Part shown: in pieces, positions 9,002 through 17,697 of the stretch | Layout: each line of letters opens with the position of its first letter | How positions within the stretch are numbered: the first letter of the stretch is position 1 | Assembly: GCA_023416995.1 (NCBI GenBank) | Contig: JAEZGI010000025.1 | Span: 86,700-150,699, forward strand | Reading direction: 5' to 3' | Length of the DNA: 64,000 bases | Source: Bacteroidota bacterium | GTDB lineage: Bacteria; Bacteroidota; Bacteroidia; Chitinophagales; Chitinophagaceae | The notes under the pieces: model-generated | Seen by the model: the letters and a program-made list of their open reading frames with translations, nothing else | What the model was told of the DNA's origin: nothing | The model's database searches: none | Translations under genes and position numbers: made by a program

Positions 9002-10659
9002 TGAACAGATTCCTTCAGATTTTATGGATCCCGGTGGTTTTCCTGGCGGCCTGCGACACCAATACCAAAACAACTTCATCGCCATACACCTCTCTTCAAT
9101 GGGGTGAATACCTGTACTACTATAAAAAGATGGACTCAGCCTTCCTGATGTTCAGCCGCGCCGCAAACGATGCTACAACGGATTTCGAAAGAGCAACCGC
9201 CTATAACTATATGGGCACCATGCAACGCAGCGCCGGCGATCTATACGGCGCACAGGAAAGTCTGACCTCCGCGCTTAAATCACTCAATCCTATCAACCCT
9301 GCCCATCATGATCTGCTCACCTTTGTGTATAATGAACTTGGTAACGCCAGTCTCGATCTGAAACGTTACGATGAAGCCATCAGCCTGTACGACTCAGCAT
9401 TACACATCACCAGCGAGCAAACCTATATTCCCGAGATCCTCAACGGCAAGGCAACCGCACTTCAAAAATTGAAAAGATATAACGATGCCCTTGCGATCTA
9501 TGATTCTATCATTGCCCTCAACCCCGGCAACGAAGTGCTCATTGCGCGTGCTGTATCAAACCGGGCGCGCACCAAATGGTTACGTGATGCAAACTATCCC
9601 GCATTGCCGGAATACAGACAGGCGCTAAGGATCAGGCTCGACAGTTCAGACAACGCAGGACTCAATGCCAGCTATGCGCATCTGTCTGACTACTACTTCA
9701 ACACCAATAAAGATTCGGCTTTGTTCTATGCAGAAATGATGCAGCGACAGGCCATTCAAAACAATAGTCCCGACGACATACTCGAAGCAAAAGATAAACT
9801 GATCCGGCTGCATACATCCGCTGCAACAAAGGATCGGTTGTATGAAGAATTCAAAAGACTGAATGATAGTCTCCAGCTTGCCCGCGATACCACCCGCAGC
9901 AGGTTCGCATTGATCAGGTACGATGTTCAGAAAAGCAAAGCCGACAACCTGGTGTTGCAACGACATATCACCAATCAGCGGTTATGGATGTCCGCTATAG
10001 CCGTCTTTGCAATTATGATGATTGTCTTGCTGATACTTCGCTTCAGACGCCGGCGCGAGAAACTCAGACAGGAAGCAGAACTGTCGATCAGGAACGCAAA
10101 GATTGCCACTTCGCAAAAAGTGCATGATGTGGTGGCCAATGGACTTTACCGGATCATGAATGAACTGGAACATGTTGACTATATCGATAAAGAGCCGCTG
10201 TTGAATAATATTGAGGACCTGTATGAACGATCACGCGATATATCTTATGACGATGCGCCGGTCTCGGGTCCGGTAGACAATCACCGCTTTCATAATTTGG
10301 TCGATGCTTATACTACGGATGAGCGAAGAGTGATCCTCGTGGGGAATCAGCCCGCGTTCTGGGAAAAAATCACGACTACGCAGAAAAATGAGTTATACCT
10401 GGTAGTGCAGGAACTGATGGTGAACATGAAAAAACATAGCCGCGCGAAGAATGTATTGGTACAGTTCAGGCATGATGGCGGGCAGGCTTGTATCCATTAT
10501 AAAGATGATGGCGTTGGGTTGATTGCCGGATCAGATTATGGAAATGGTTTGAAAAATACGGTTAGCCGTATAAAATCATTGAACGGGCAGGTTAATTTTG
10601 AAAAAAACGGGGACCGGGGGCTCATCGTTGAAATCAAAATTCCCCTGGAAATAGAATAA
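9001..10659 (+). CDS. TPR-containing sensor histidine kinase (NarL class), lipoprotein-type N-terminus
   Basis: This 552-residue protein senses a signal outside the cytoplasm and should phosphorylate the response regulator encoded next. The start is TTG 9001: an in-frame stop lies at 8983 and only this start gives a signal peptide with a lipobox (LAAC, Cys18). TPR-like repeats fill residues about 30-250 (Y-x-x-x-G and YDEAISLYDSAL patterns). A transmembrane segment covers about 327-346, followed by a basic coiled region. The dimerisation/phosphoacceptor helix contains SQKVHDVVANGL with His375, and the HATPase domain shows NMKKHSRA, DDGVG (502-506) and GNGLKN. Having both a lipobox and an internal TM segment is unusual; cleavage at residue 18 would leave the TM helix to cross the membrane. 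The gene stops two bases before the regulator's ATG, so the two form one operon. Confidence 0.88.
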   Translation: MNRFLQILWIPVVFLAACDTNTKTTSSPYTSLQWGEYLYYYKKMDSAFLMFSRAANDATTDFERATAYNYMGTMQRSAGDLYGAQESLTSALKSLNPINPAHHDLLTFVYNELGNASLDLKRYDEAISLYDSALHITSEQTYIPEILNGKATALQKLKRYNDALAIYDSIIALNPGNEVLIARAVSNRARTKWLRDANYPALPEYRQALRIRLDSSDNAGLNASYAHLSDYYFNTNKDSALFYAEMMQRQAIQNNSPDDILEAKDKLIRLHTSAATKDRLYEEFKRLNDSLQLARDTTRSRFALIRYDVQKSKADNLVLQRHITNQRLWMSAIAVFAIMMIVLLILRFRRRREKLRQEAELSIRNAKIATSQKVHDVVANGLYRIMNELEHVDYIDKEPLLNNIEDLYERSRDISYDDAPVSGPVDNHRFHNLVDAYTTDERRVILVGNQPAFWEKITTTQKNELYLVVQELMVNMKKHSRAKNVLVQFRHDGGQACIHYKDDGVGLIAGSDYGNGLKNTVSRIKSLNGQVNFEKNGDRGLIVEIKIPLEIE

Positions 10660-10661
10660 AT

Positions 10662-11327
10662 ATGATTGACAAAGTAATCATTGCGGAGGACCATGAAAGT
10701 GCAAACTTGTCGTTGCAAAGAACGATGGAAGAGTTTCGTGTGAAGCAGATAGATTATGTGTTTTATTGTGATGATGCGTTGAACAGGATCAAACTGGCGA
10801 AGGATAGAAATGAGTCGTATGATTTGCTGGTGACCGATCTGTATTTTGAAGCGGATGGTAATGCGCAGAAGATTGCCGGTGGTTTCGAATTGATTCAATC
10901 TGTTCGTGCGATACAGCCGGAGATGATGATCCTGGTGTTTTCGTCGGAGCAGCGGCCGGCAACCATTGATATGTTGTTTAAGACATACCAGATTGATGGT
11001 TATGTGCGTAAGGCGCGTAATGATGCGAAAGAGTTGAAGCTGGCGTTTGAAACCTTGTCGAAGGGGCAACGTTATCAGCCGCGGAGCCTTTCGGAATCGA
11101 TCAGGAGATCGAATGTGTATGAGTTTACTGATTTTGATATTAATATAATCCGTTTGTTATCGAGCGGGTATCAGCAAAATGAGATTCCTGGTTATCTGAA
11201 GCGACATGGCATCAGGCCGTCGAGTTTGAGTTCTATTGAGAAACGTTTGAACCAGATCCGCGAGGAGCTGGGTTTTTCAAAGAATGAGCAACTGGTGTTG
11301 TTTTGTAAGGAGACCGGTATTTTTTAA
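10662..11327 (+). CDS. Response regulator with divergent LuxR/NarL-type output domain
   Basis: A 221-residue partner of the upstream kinase. The receiver domain has the acidic pair Glu9-Asp10, phosphoacceptor Asp59 (LVTDLYF), Ser94/Ser95 in the switch position and Lys117 (VRKARN), so it should be phosphorylated normally. The C-terminal part (about 145-221) has the size and helical pattern of a NarL/LuxR DNA-binding domain (FTDFDINIIRLLSSGYQQNEI), but the recognition helix region is atypical and longer than in standard NarL proteins. It starts two bases after the kinase stop. Targets are unknown; the hairpin-rich region directly downstream is a possible own-operon element. Confidence 0.85.
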   Translation: MIDKVIIAEDHESANLSLQRTMEEFRVKQIDYVFYCDDALNRIKLAKDRNESYDLLVTDLYFEADGNAQKIAGGFELIQSVRAIQPEMMILVFSSEQRPATIDMLFKTYQIDGYVRKARNDAKELKLAFETLSKGQRYQPRSLSESIRRSNVYEFTDFDINIIRLLSSGYQQNEIPGYLKRHGIRPSSLSSIEKRLNQIREELGFSKNEQLVLFCKETGIF

Positions 11328-11386
11328 GTTCTTCACTGTTGCCATTAGGCCTTTCCTGTGTCCACTTCTCTCTTTACCGTAAGAGA

Positions 11387-11450
11387 ATCGATTATCTGAA
11401 GGATTCACCTCCTTCGGAAATCGATAGATAGCGGTTACGGTTTACCGTAA
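11387..11450. repeat. Two short inverted repeats after the response-regulator gene
   Basis: Positions 11387-11425 can fold as ATCGAT, then CTGAAGGA / TCCTTCGG with a 6-base loop, closed by a second ATCGAT. A second perfect inverted repeat, TTACGG-TTTA-CCGTAA, lies at 11435-11450. Neither has a T run, so they are not obvious terminators. The ACGG...CCGT core resembles the hairpins at 49141 and 61486, suggesting dispersed intergenic palindromes. Confidence 0.5.
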
Positions 11451-11547
11451 GGATGCTACTTGTTCGCGTTCTAGATTTGAGATGTTGCTGCTGGTCGTTG
11501 TGTAGTTGTTTATGTTTAGCGGTAGTGCAGTTGAATGCTCATTAAGT

Positions 11548-12171
11548 ATGTCGAATTTAGAATACGAATATTTACGGTTGCGTCGCGAGTTGGTGATGAA
11601 GTATGGTAACGGCCCGGTCTCCGCGCCAGAGAACAAAGCGTTAGCGTTGATCTTGTTGGCGAGATCGTTTAAAAGAGTGCCGGATAGTGTTTCATTCCAC
11701 GAAGAGCTTGAGATCCTCGCGGCACCGTTTGAGAACATGTCGAAGCCCGAGGTTAAGCAGCAGTTGAATGATTTGCAGGAAAATTTTCGTCGGAACCGGT
11801 TTATAGAAATCATTGTCGAAAATCCGGATAATGTATCGATTCATAATCCGCTGCATGTTACGACTGAAGCCAAGATACTCGCGGTGGAATCACTGGGCGT
11901 TACGAGTTCTGGGGCCATAGATAAAGCGTTGAGCACCGGGCAGAAGTTGGGTGAGTTGATTGGGGATTTATACCGATTGTATGTGGTTGAGTACCGGGCG
12001 TTTCGGAAGAATAGGAATCATCCGATTTTTTGTTTGGTGGAGGAGCGGGAGGTGGAAATACAGCAATCGTTTAATGCAACGGCAGTGAAGAAACGCAGGA
12101 AGGGGTGCGTTGGATGGATAACTATGTTCTTAATACTAACAAGCTGCATTATAATTTCCGGGTTCTACTGA
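11548..12171 (+). CDS. Unknown tail-anchored protein
   Basis: I do not recognise this 207-residue protein. It is mostly alpha-helical and charged (NLEYEYLRLRRELVMKYG near the start) and ends in a single hydrophobic segment (GWITMFLILTSCIIISGFY) preceded by a basic cluster KKRRKG. That is the pattern of a C-terminally anchored membrane protein with a cytoplasmic body. I chose ATG 11548; a longer frame from 11506 adds 14 residues without character. It is the first gene after the two-component pair and may mark the left border of the defence-rich region. No catalytic motif is visible. Confidence 0.65.
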   Translation: MSNLEYEYLRLRRELVMKYGNGPVSAPENKALALILLARSFKRVPDSVSFHEELEILAAPFENMSKPEVKQQLNDLQENFRRNRFIEIIVENPDNVSIHNPLHVTTEAKILAVESLGVTSSGAIDKALSTGQKLGELIGDLYRLYVVEYRAFRKNRNHPIFCLVEEREVEIQQSFNATAVKKRRKGCVGWITMFLILTSCIIISGFY

Positions 12172-12493
12172 AGAGGCCGAACCAGTCATCTTTAACAATG
12201 AGAATAACCACAACAACTTAAGAATATTCTGATTTATGCAGAAAGAAGCACCGCGTCAGCTTCACCTATGTTTCTGAAACAGCCATGAAGACGCTCTTGG
12301 AAATGCGGGCAGCGGTCATGGCTTATTATTTCCACGACATTAAAAAGTTAGATTCGGAAAATGAATGAAGCGGTGGCCCCGTGGTCAACTTTTTTGAAAA
12401 TGTGTTGATTACGAACAAAAGGAAATCCATAATTTTTTGGCGTAGACCAATTAGACATTGTTGAAAATTAACAAAACCACTAAACCTGCCTAG
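12172..12493. other. Intergenic leader upstream of the kinase/deaminase pair
   Basis: 322 bases without a credible ORF. In the characterised Vibrio cholerae AvcD system a small RNA (AvcI) that restrains the deaminase is encoded just upstream of avcD, so this leader is the place to look for an equivalent. I cannot see a clear promoter-plus-terminator pair in it. A short ORF near 12361 ends almost at once. Confidence 0.35.
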
Positions 12494-13504
12494 ATGAAAC
12501 TTGACCAACTATATTCGCTCCGGAGAAACTTCACAATCATTGGGTTAACCGGACGGACGGGCTCTGGCTGTACAACTATCGCGCAACTTTTATCCGGCAC
12601 CTTTGAAGACCTTGAACAGAAAAGGCTGAGAAACCCGGAAGATTTCGAGGACAAAGTTTTTTCTAGAAAATACAAAATCTGTAAGAACTACCTAAGCCAT
12701 CCAGGTAATTGGACACGATTTCAGACTATAAAGTACGTCAATGTATTGTTATTTTTCATTGTTCATAGGTATGGGGGTAATATTGAACAAACTCAAGAGC
12801 TTTTGTCGAAGTTCTTCAGGAACGACCGTCATGATGACAACTCCGAACGTGTCGGAAAGGTTATTGAAAAAATTCGCTTTATACATAAAAAGTATCGGAA
12901 GTTAATTGTTAGAGTAAAGAAACTGCCCCAATTTAGTGAGCTAAGATCTGAGGGAGATTTATTGGATCTAAATGAATTGTTTTTTGAAGTAGCGTATAAC
13001 AGTCTTGTTGGTGATATGCTGGAGGCGCTAGAATCGGAAGGATATTATAGAACACGAGTGATGCTTCACCGTGTCGCTTGCAATATCCGAGCAACAGGTG
13101 ATCCGTTGAAAGATAGTTTAGGCAGTGTTGACCACGTTTATTCTATTGCAAACTTGATAAACAAGTTGATTAAAGCTCGTCGTGCCTTCAATCGTAAATC
13201 AAATAGTCCCACGAAAATTGTAATTGACTCATTGAGAAATTCGCTGGAAATCATGTACTTCAAACAAAGATTTTCGGCTTTTTACATGATTGTCACCAAA
13301 GACGTTCTGCGAAATGCAGAATCCAGGGTTAACAAACGGCTAGAACTCAAAATTCAAGATTCTACTGAACGCAAGACTACTGTGACTGACTTGATGGCAC
13401 TTGATGCGATCGAATATAGGACAAAAGATTTTTCTCGTGGAACATTCTCTTCTCCGGACGTGGAAATTGCGTTCAAAAGAGCGACTATCATATTCTTAAC
13501 TTGA
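12494..13504 (+). CDS. P-loop nucleotide kinase-like subunit of a split AvcD-type dCTP deaminase system
   Basis: A 336-residue protein with an N-terminal P-loop (GLTGRTGSGCTT, residues 17-28) of the deoxynucleoside-kinase-like type. In known anti-phage dCTP deaminases (AvcD) such a P-loop domain is the N-terminal half of one protein whose C-terminal half is a deoxycytidylate deaminase. Here the two halves are separate genes: this stop codon overlaps the first codon of the deaminase frame (TTGA, 13501-13504). The rest of the protein is helical, with an acidic/basic middle and a Rossmann-like C-terminal strand (AFYMIVTKDVLRNAESRVN) consistent with a kinase lid region. The predicted role is nucleotide binding or sensing that gates the deaminase during phage infection. 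The pairing is strong; the mechanism is inferred from the family. Confidence 0.75.
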   Translation: MKLDQLYSLRRNFTIIGLTGRTGSGCTTIAQLLSGTFEDLEQKRLRNPEDFEDKVFSRKYKICKNYLSHPGNWTRFQTIKYVNVLLFFIVHRYGGNIEQTQELLSKFFRNDRHDDNSERVGKVIEKIRFIHKKYRKLIVRVKKLPQFSELRSEGDLLDLNELFFEVAYNSLVGDMLEALESEGYYRTRVMLHRVACNIRATGDPLKDSLGSVDHVYSIANLINKLIKARRAFNRKSNSPTKIVIDSLRNSLEIMYFKQRFSAFYMIVTKDVLRNAESRVNKRLELKIQDSTERKTTVTDLMALDAIEYRTKDFSRGTFSSPDVEIAFKRATIIFLT

Positions 13505-14502
13505 AAAGGGAAGATATTACCGTGGATTCTCCAAATAAAGGGGATGCATTCGTTACCCGCGAAGAGCAACTAATGAAGCTAATCGCTCTAATTCAGCACC
13601 CAGGGCTGATCACTCCAAGCTCCGCTGAACGAGCCATGCAAATAGCCAACACAGCAAAATTGAATTCAGGCTGCATTTCAAGACAGGTTGGTGCGGTTGT
13701 CACTGATTCCAATTATTATATAATGTCTGTGGGATGGAACGATGTAGCGAAGGGACAAACGCCCTGCAACCTACGTAGTATAAATGACTATCTGGATGAC
13801 GTGGAAGGATCTTTGGGCAATAATCCTCATTACAGCGATTTTGAAAAAGGGAAAGTAGCCAGTACAACTTCATATAAATATAAAGAGGGAAAGCCGGGCA
13901 CTTTCAAAGAGGCACTGGTTGATTACTTTAGTGAATCATATGCCCAACGAAAAGAAGATCTCGGTGGAAAAAACTGTTCCTTCTGTTTCAAGTCGGTTCA
14001 TAACCATTATGAAGGAGAAGCTAACCAAGTACATACCCGCTCTCTCCACGCGGAGGAAAATGCAATGCTTCAGATAACAAAGTTAGGCGGGATGGGTGCT
14101 AAAGGCGGAAATTTGTTTACAACTGCAAGCCCATGCGAATTATGTTCAAAGAAAGCGTATCAACTAGGTATAAAGAAGATTTATTTTATAGATCCTTACC
14201 CAGGAATCGCCGTTGATCAAATATTGAAAGGCGGAAATATTCAGCCGGAATTGATTCCATTTTGGGGAGCGATCGGAAATGCCTATGACTGGCTTTATGA
14301 GTCTTTTATGTCTTATAAAGACGAAATAACGATGACGCTGGAATTTAAACCCAAATCAAACATAAGTAAGGAATTTTCAAACTTACTTGAAACGTCGGAG
14401 CATCACGAGCTCAGAGAATTTGCAAAAAATAACAGATTCACAAATGAGGAACTTACACAATTTTTAGTACAAGCTCTTAAGAACAGAGCTGATGGCGGTT
14501 GA
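13501..14502 (+). CDS. Deoxycytidylate deaminase subunit (AvcD-type anti-phage deaminase)
   Basis: A zinc-dependent deaminase of up to 333 residues that should convert dCMP and/or dCTP to the uracil form, depleting dC nucleotides during infection. The catalytic His-Ala-Glu is at 183-185 (SLHAEENAM) and the zinc cysteines at 212 and 215 (SPCELC), followed by KKIYFIDPYPG. SGCISRQVGAVV near residue 56 is the deaminase N-terminal strand. Cys159, Cys162, His167 and His169 sit just before the active site and may bind a second zinc. TTG 13501 overlaps the upstream stop. A GTG at 13522, preceded by AGGGAAG nine bases upstream, is a good alternative start. The kinase-like gene overlaps directly, and together they match AvcD domain order. 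Confidence 0.82.
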   Translation: MKREDITVDSPNKGDAFVTREEQLMKLIALIQHPGLITPSSAERAMQIANTAKLNSGCISRQVGAVVTDSNYYIMSVGWNDVAKGQTPCNLRSINDYLDDVEGSLGNNPHYSDFEKGKVASTTSYKYKEGKPGTFKEALVDYFSESYAQRKEDLGGKNCSFCFKSVHNHYEGEANQVHTRSLHAEENAMLQITKLGGMGAKGGNLFTTASPCELCSKKAYQLGIKKIYFIDPYPGIAVDQILKGGNIQPELIPFWGAIGNAYDWLYESFMSYKDEITMTLEFKPKSNISKEFSNLLETSEHHELREFAKNNRFTNEELTQFLVQALKNRADGG

Positions 14503-14949
14503 AACGGGCTTCGAGATGATTTGCCATACAAGAATTAATTTTTCATTTTATGCACTGGAAGACTAGAAGTTTTTCAAAGATAAGACAGTGAACGTCGACC
14601 AATTTTCAAAATAATTTTAAAAACTCAGGAATTGAGAAACGCTTGCAAAAAATATCTGGCTGCGTAGTTGGTACGCAGCGACAAACGGGTGGCGTAAACC
14701 TATTGCGTTAATTGACAATATTCTGAGATATATGGTGTGACAGGAACAAAGTCAATCGAACTGCTGGCCATTTCTTTGTTCCAGTTTGATATCGGATCAA
14801 TCCTCAATTGAGTACGCCTGTAACTGACCCTTGGACAGCCATTTTGGTAACAATTCAGTAAACAAAAAGATTGGCTCCCATTATTAAACCTAAAACGGCG
14901 ACTGGAATCAGGTAAAGAATTATTATATTATTGCATTCATTTTGTCAGT
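14503..14949. other. Intergenic with one perfect hairpin
   Basis: 447 bases with no gene. At 14659-14679 GCTGCGTA and TACGCAGC form a perfect 8-bp stem with a 5-base loop GTTGG. It has no T run, so it looks more like an operator or RNA hairpin than a terminator. Confidence 0.45.
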
Positions 14950-15723
14950 ATGAATTATCGAATTACTAAAATTGAGCCCTATCTTGAGAATAATATTCAA
15001 TGTATAAGCATTAGTGCTGAAGGCTACTTTAGAGCTCTGAGCTTAACGCATGAAGCATTATTCAAAGTGCTAGCCCCTCTTGATTGCAAAGAGTTTGAGT
15101 ACCTTATTGGTGGACACTTACAGGTCGAATATTATGAAAAAGGCGAAAAAATGAAGAATGGGCTCAACTCTGGTTCATTTGGCTACCATGTCAAGAAGTA
15201 TTCGATTAATCTACCTAAATCGATTGCCGAGTTGAGGCTTCAAAAGCCTCTTCGAGGATTCGAAACAATCCTTGATTCGCACATTTTCACCCGGAAAAAT
15301 CGAGAAGGCATTTGTATTCGAACAACATCTGACAAAGCTTACTTTATGACACTTTCAAATTTTCAGAAAGAAAGCTCATTAGCACCGGAAAATTTTGGCT
15401 TGTTGACAGGCAGCTTTATTAGTCCAATTTTTTACAAAAAAAATGAAGTTTCAGAAGAAACTGGGTGGATTGTATGTAAAAGTGAGACCATAATAAAAAG
15501 TTTGAGACTCAGGTGTAATTTTTCTTTTTATGAAAATTTTGCTGAACATGGCAATCAAACTCTCAAAGAATTTTCCTTGCGTTTGACAAATAGGCCCGAT
15601 CGCTGGAGTTACGATGAAAACAGACCGACCTATAGTAAATACAATGGGTATGGCGGGTATGATGACCAGACCATTGACAATGCTTTTGAAGGAGATCCTT
15701 CAACTACATGGGGATTAGATTAA
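14950..15723 (+). CDS. Unknown protein with Bacteroidota-type C-terminal acidic tail motif
   Basis: I do not recognise the body of this 257-residue cytoplasmic protein. It has a beta-rich N-terminal half and no signal peptide or catalytic motif. Its last residues (DDQTIDNAFEGDPSTTW) follow a pattern I recall at the C-termini of otherwise unrelated Bacteroidota proteins, roughly D-x-x-I-D-x-A-F-[DE]-G-D-P-x-x-x-W. The tail is preceded by a Tyr/Gly/Asn-rich linker. That suggests a portable tag rather than part of the fold. The gene stands alone between the deaminase pair and a coiled-coil gene, with large gaps either side. The tail comparison is from memory. Confidence 0.65.
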   Translation: MNYRITKIEPYLENNIQCISISAEGYFRALSLTHEALFKVLAPLDCKEFEYLIGGHLQVEYYEKGEKMKNGLNSGSFGYHVKKYSINLPKSIAELRLQKPLRGFETILDSHIFTRKNREGICIRTTSDKAYFMTLSNFQKESSLAPENFGLLTGSFISPIFYKKNEVSEETGWIVCKSETIIKSLRLRCNFSFYENFAEHGNQTLKEFSLRLTNRPDRWSYDENRPTYSKYNGYGGYDDQTIDNAFEGDPSTTWGLD

Positions 15724-16203
15724 TCTGAATTCAGCGTTACACTTCTTTAGATCAATACTTTGACTTTCAAGTTTCTGTCGGCATACCTGCTAAATAGAAT
15801 CGCGAAACTTGCTCTGAGCATTACGTTTGGAATTGAAAGGTAGTTTTCGAAAACCAACGAATAATCGAAAATATTTCTTCTGTTCAACCGTCCCTATTTT
15901 CAAACAATACTCAAGCATATCTCCCGAGTTCTTGTATATTCAACACCGGTTACCGCAGCAGTGGTGCCACACCGCGCAAGGAACATTTCGGATATTTCGG
16001 GTATTTTTTTAATGAATTTCTAGCGTAAACCTGTATCTTAAACAGTTTTCATTAATATTAGTAAAAAACCGATGGCTTGCAATAGATTCATTGCCAGCGT
16101 TGAATTATATGAAAAATTATTTAATGGACCCGTACGACTAAAAACTATCAACAATTAGTTTGCATTTACGAGTTGCTTCGATCACACTATATACCATACT
16201 ACC
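15724..16203. other. Intergenic, no gene seen
   Basis: 480 AT-rich bases between two unknown plus-strand genes. The only sizeable frame (starting 15827) has no protein character. I see no terminator or repeat. A decayed gene is possible but nothing supports it. Confidence 0.4.
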
Positions 16204-17697
16204 ATGAGTAAAGTTGCAATTATCCCTGAACCGATCTCTAGAAACGTATTTGAGCAGTACTATCGGTTAATAGATTATATTAAAACCCCGATAATTTCGG
16301 AACGTCGATTGGAGGATAAGAATGTGAAAATTTTGAGTGCTTTGACCTACCTGGAAAAAGTTATAAATAGCATTGAAAGATGCACGCAAGACTTATCGGA
16401 TCAAAAGTCAGCATCACAGATTACAACCCTCACCATTGAGTTGTTGGATAGCTGGCTTCCGGTTTTAGGTAGTAGTATTTCGAATAGATCATATACTCTT
16501 GTTCAGTTTTTTGATGCGTTTAGTTACAATTTCTTTCCCATCATTTCTGTGTTGGAAACCTATAAGAACGCACATTATATTGCAACGATTAGGTATTTGG
16601 GTAGACTCAACTCAGGGATTGAAAAATCAAACTTAATCAGAGAGCTTTATGTCGCAGAGGTCGAAAAGCATTTAAAGGATTCGGCAGTTAGCTCAGGGCA
16701 TGAAGATTTTTTCAATAATCTTTCACACCCTACTTGGTTTGCTCGCGGGCTGAAAAGTCAACGGAACGAGCAGGCGAATACTTTCGATTATCGCCGAATA
16801 GATCCGACAGAAATGACCCAGGCTATGAAAGAGAGTTTCAATGTATTGGCCTATCCTTTTTTAAAGAGATTTATTGACGACTATTTCAATTACTTAAATC
16901 TGTTTGCGGAACTGAAGCAGTTGGAGGATATTGAAGAAGTTAGGAAAGCGGCCGCTAATATCGATTTCTCGGAGCCACTTGAGCGATTATTTTTCTTTGA
17001 TGATTCGACACAAATCGCCGTTTGGGATGTCTTCATTGAGTTCACGAGTGCCAGTAATTCTTTCAATGCTGCTGAGTTGGGATTTACACTTTGGAGTTTC
17101 TCTAAGGCATTAGAGTCCATCGATAATGTTGAAGTTGAGTTAATCAGTTGCGGCGATGGAAGTAAGTGGTTTGATCTGAAGATCAAAATTCGGAGTGTTG
17201 CATCTAAGGTTGATATTAATCAGGTGCTCAAAAAAGTTCGTCAGGCTTTAGAAGTTTATCATACAAAAAAACCAGTTGAAGAAATTGAAAAGTTCGAAGC
17301 TGAAAGAGATAAGCTAGAATCTGAAGCTATAAAGATTCAGACAGAAACTAAGAACCTGAGAAGTGAAGAACATTCTAAGCTATTGCATGAGCTTGAAATT
17401 CATGAAAAGATCTTAGATATTCAAAAAAAGGAATTGGAAATAGAGGATAAAAAAGCCGACGTACGTATGAAAAATTTGGACTACATCAGTAAGCTGTCTG
17501 AATTGATGGTAAATGGGATAATAGAGAACAATTCTGATATAAAGATTTTCATAAATACTTTCACTTTTATAGATAAAACTGATACGGAGATTACCGTAGG
17601 CAATGAGGACCTGCTCGATATAAATGAAAAAATTGAACCGGAAAACCCTAATACTTCCATGACTCAATCTGATACGGATATTTCGCAAATCATTTGA
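16204..17697 (+). CDS. Unknown cytoplasmic coiled-coil protein in the defence island
   Basis: A 497-residue protein I cannot assign. Residues 1-240 are helical. Residues 255-360 look like a mixed alpha/beta module ending in KWFDLKIKIRSVASKVDINQ and VLKKVRQALE. I have a loose memory of similar modules in uncharacterised Bacteroidota proteins. Residues about 360-440 are a long charged coiled coil (ERDKLESEAIKIQ, KKELEIEDKKADV), and the tail is acidic. No nuclease, NTPase or TIR motif is visible. It converges with the hsdR end 213 bases away, so it is not part of that operon. It could be a sensor or scaffold component lacking its effector, or a single-gene system. Confidence 0.6.
   Translation: MSKVAIIPEPISRNVFEQYYRLIDYIKTPIISERRLEDKNVKILSALTYLEKVINSIERCTQDLSDQKSASQITTLTIELLDSWLPVLGSSISNRSYTLVQFFDAFSYNFFPIISVLETYKNAHYIATIRYLGRLNSGIEKSNLIRELYVAEVEKHLKDSAVSSGHEDFFNNLSHPTWFARGLKSQRNEQANTFDYRRIDPTEMTQAMKESFNVLAYPFLKRFIDDYFNYLNLFAELKQLEDIEEVRKAAANIDFSEPLERLFFFDDSTQIAVWDVFIEFTSASNSFNAAELGFTLWSFSKALESIDNVEVELISCGDGSKWFDLKIKIRSVASKVDINQVLKKVRQALEVYHTKKPVEEIEKFEAERDKLESEAIKIQTETKNLRSEEHSKLLHELEIHEKILDIQKKELEIEDKKADVRMKNLDYISKLSELMVNGIIENNSDIKIFINTFTFIDKTDTEITVGNEDLLDINEKIEPENPNTSMTQSDTDISQII

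Noticed and set aside
8748..9107. 119-residue plus-strand ORF spanning the terminator at 8947
   Set aside because: It runs through a hairpin terminator and overlaps the start of the sensor kinase in another frame, so it is a chance frame.
10536..11069. 177-residue minus-strand ORF under the kinase/regulator junction
   Set aside because: It is the antisense shadow of the histidine kinase end and the response-regulator gene, both of which have clear domains.
12172..12493. Remnant of an insertion sequence
   Set aside because: Some short stretches looked transposase-like at first, but no frame of useful length or terminal inverted repeat could be found.
13490..13530. Programmed frameshift joining the kinase-like and deaminase genes
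   Set aside because: No slippery heptamer or downstream pseudoknot is visible at the junction; the TTGA overlap and a GTG with a ribosome site favour two separate proteins.
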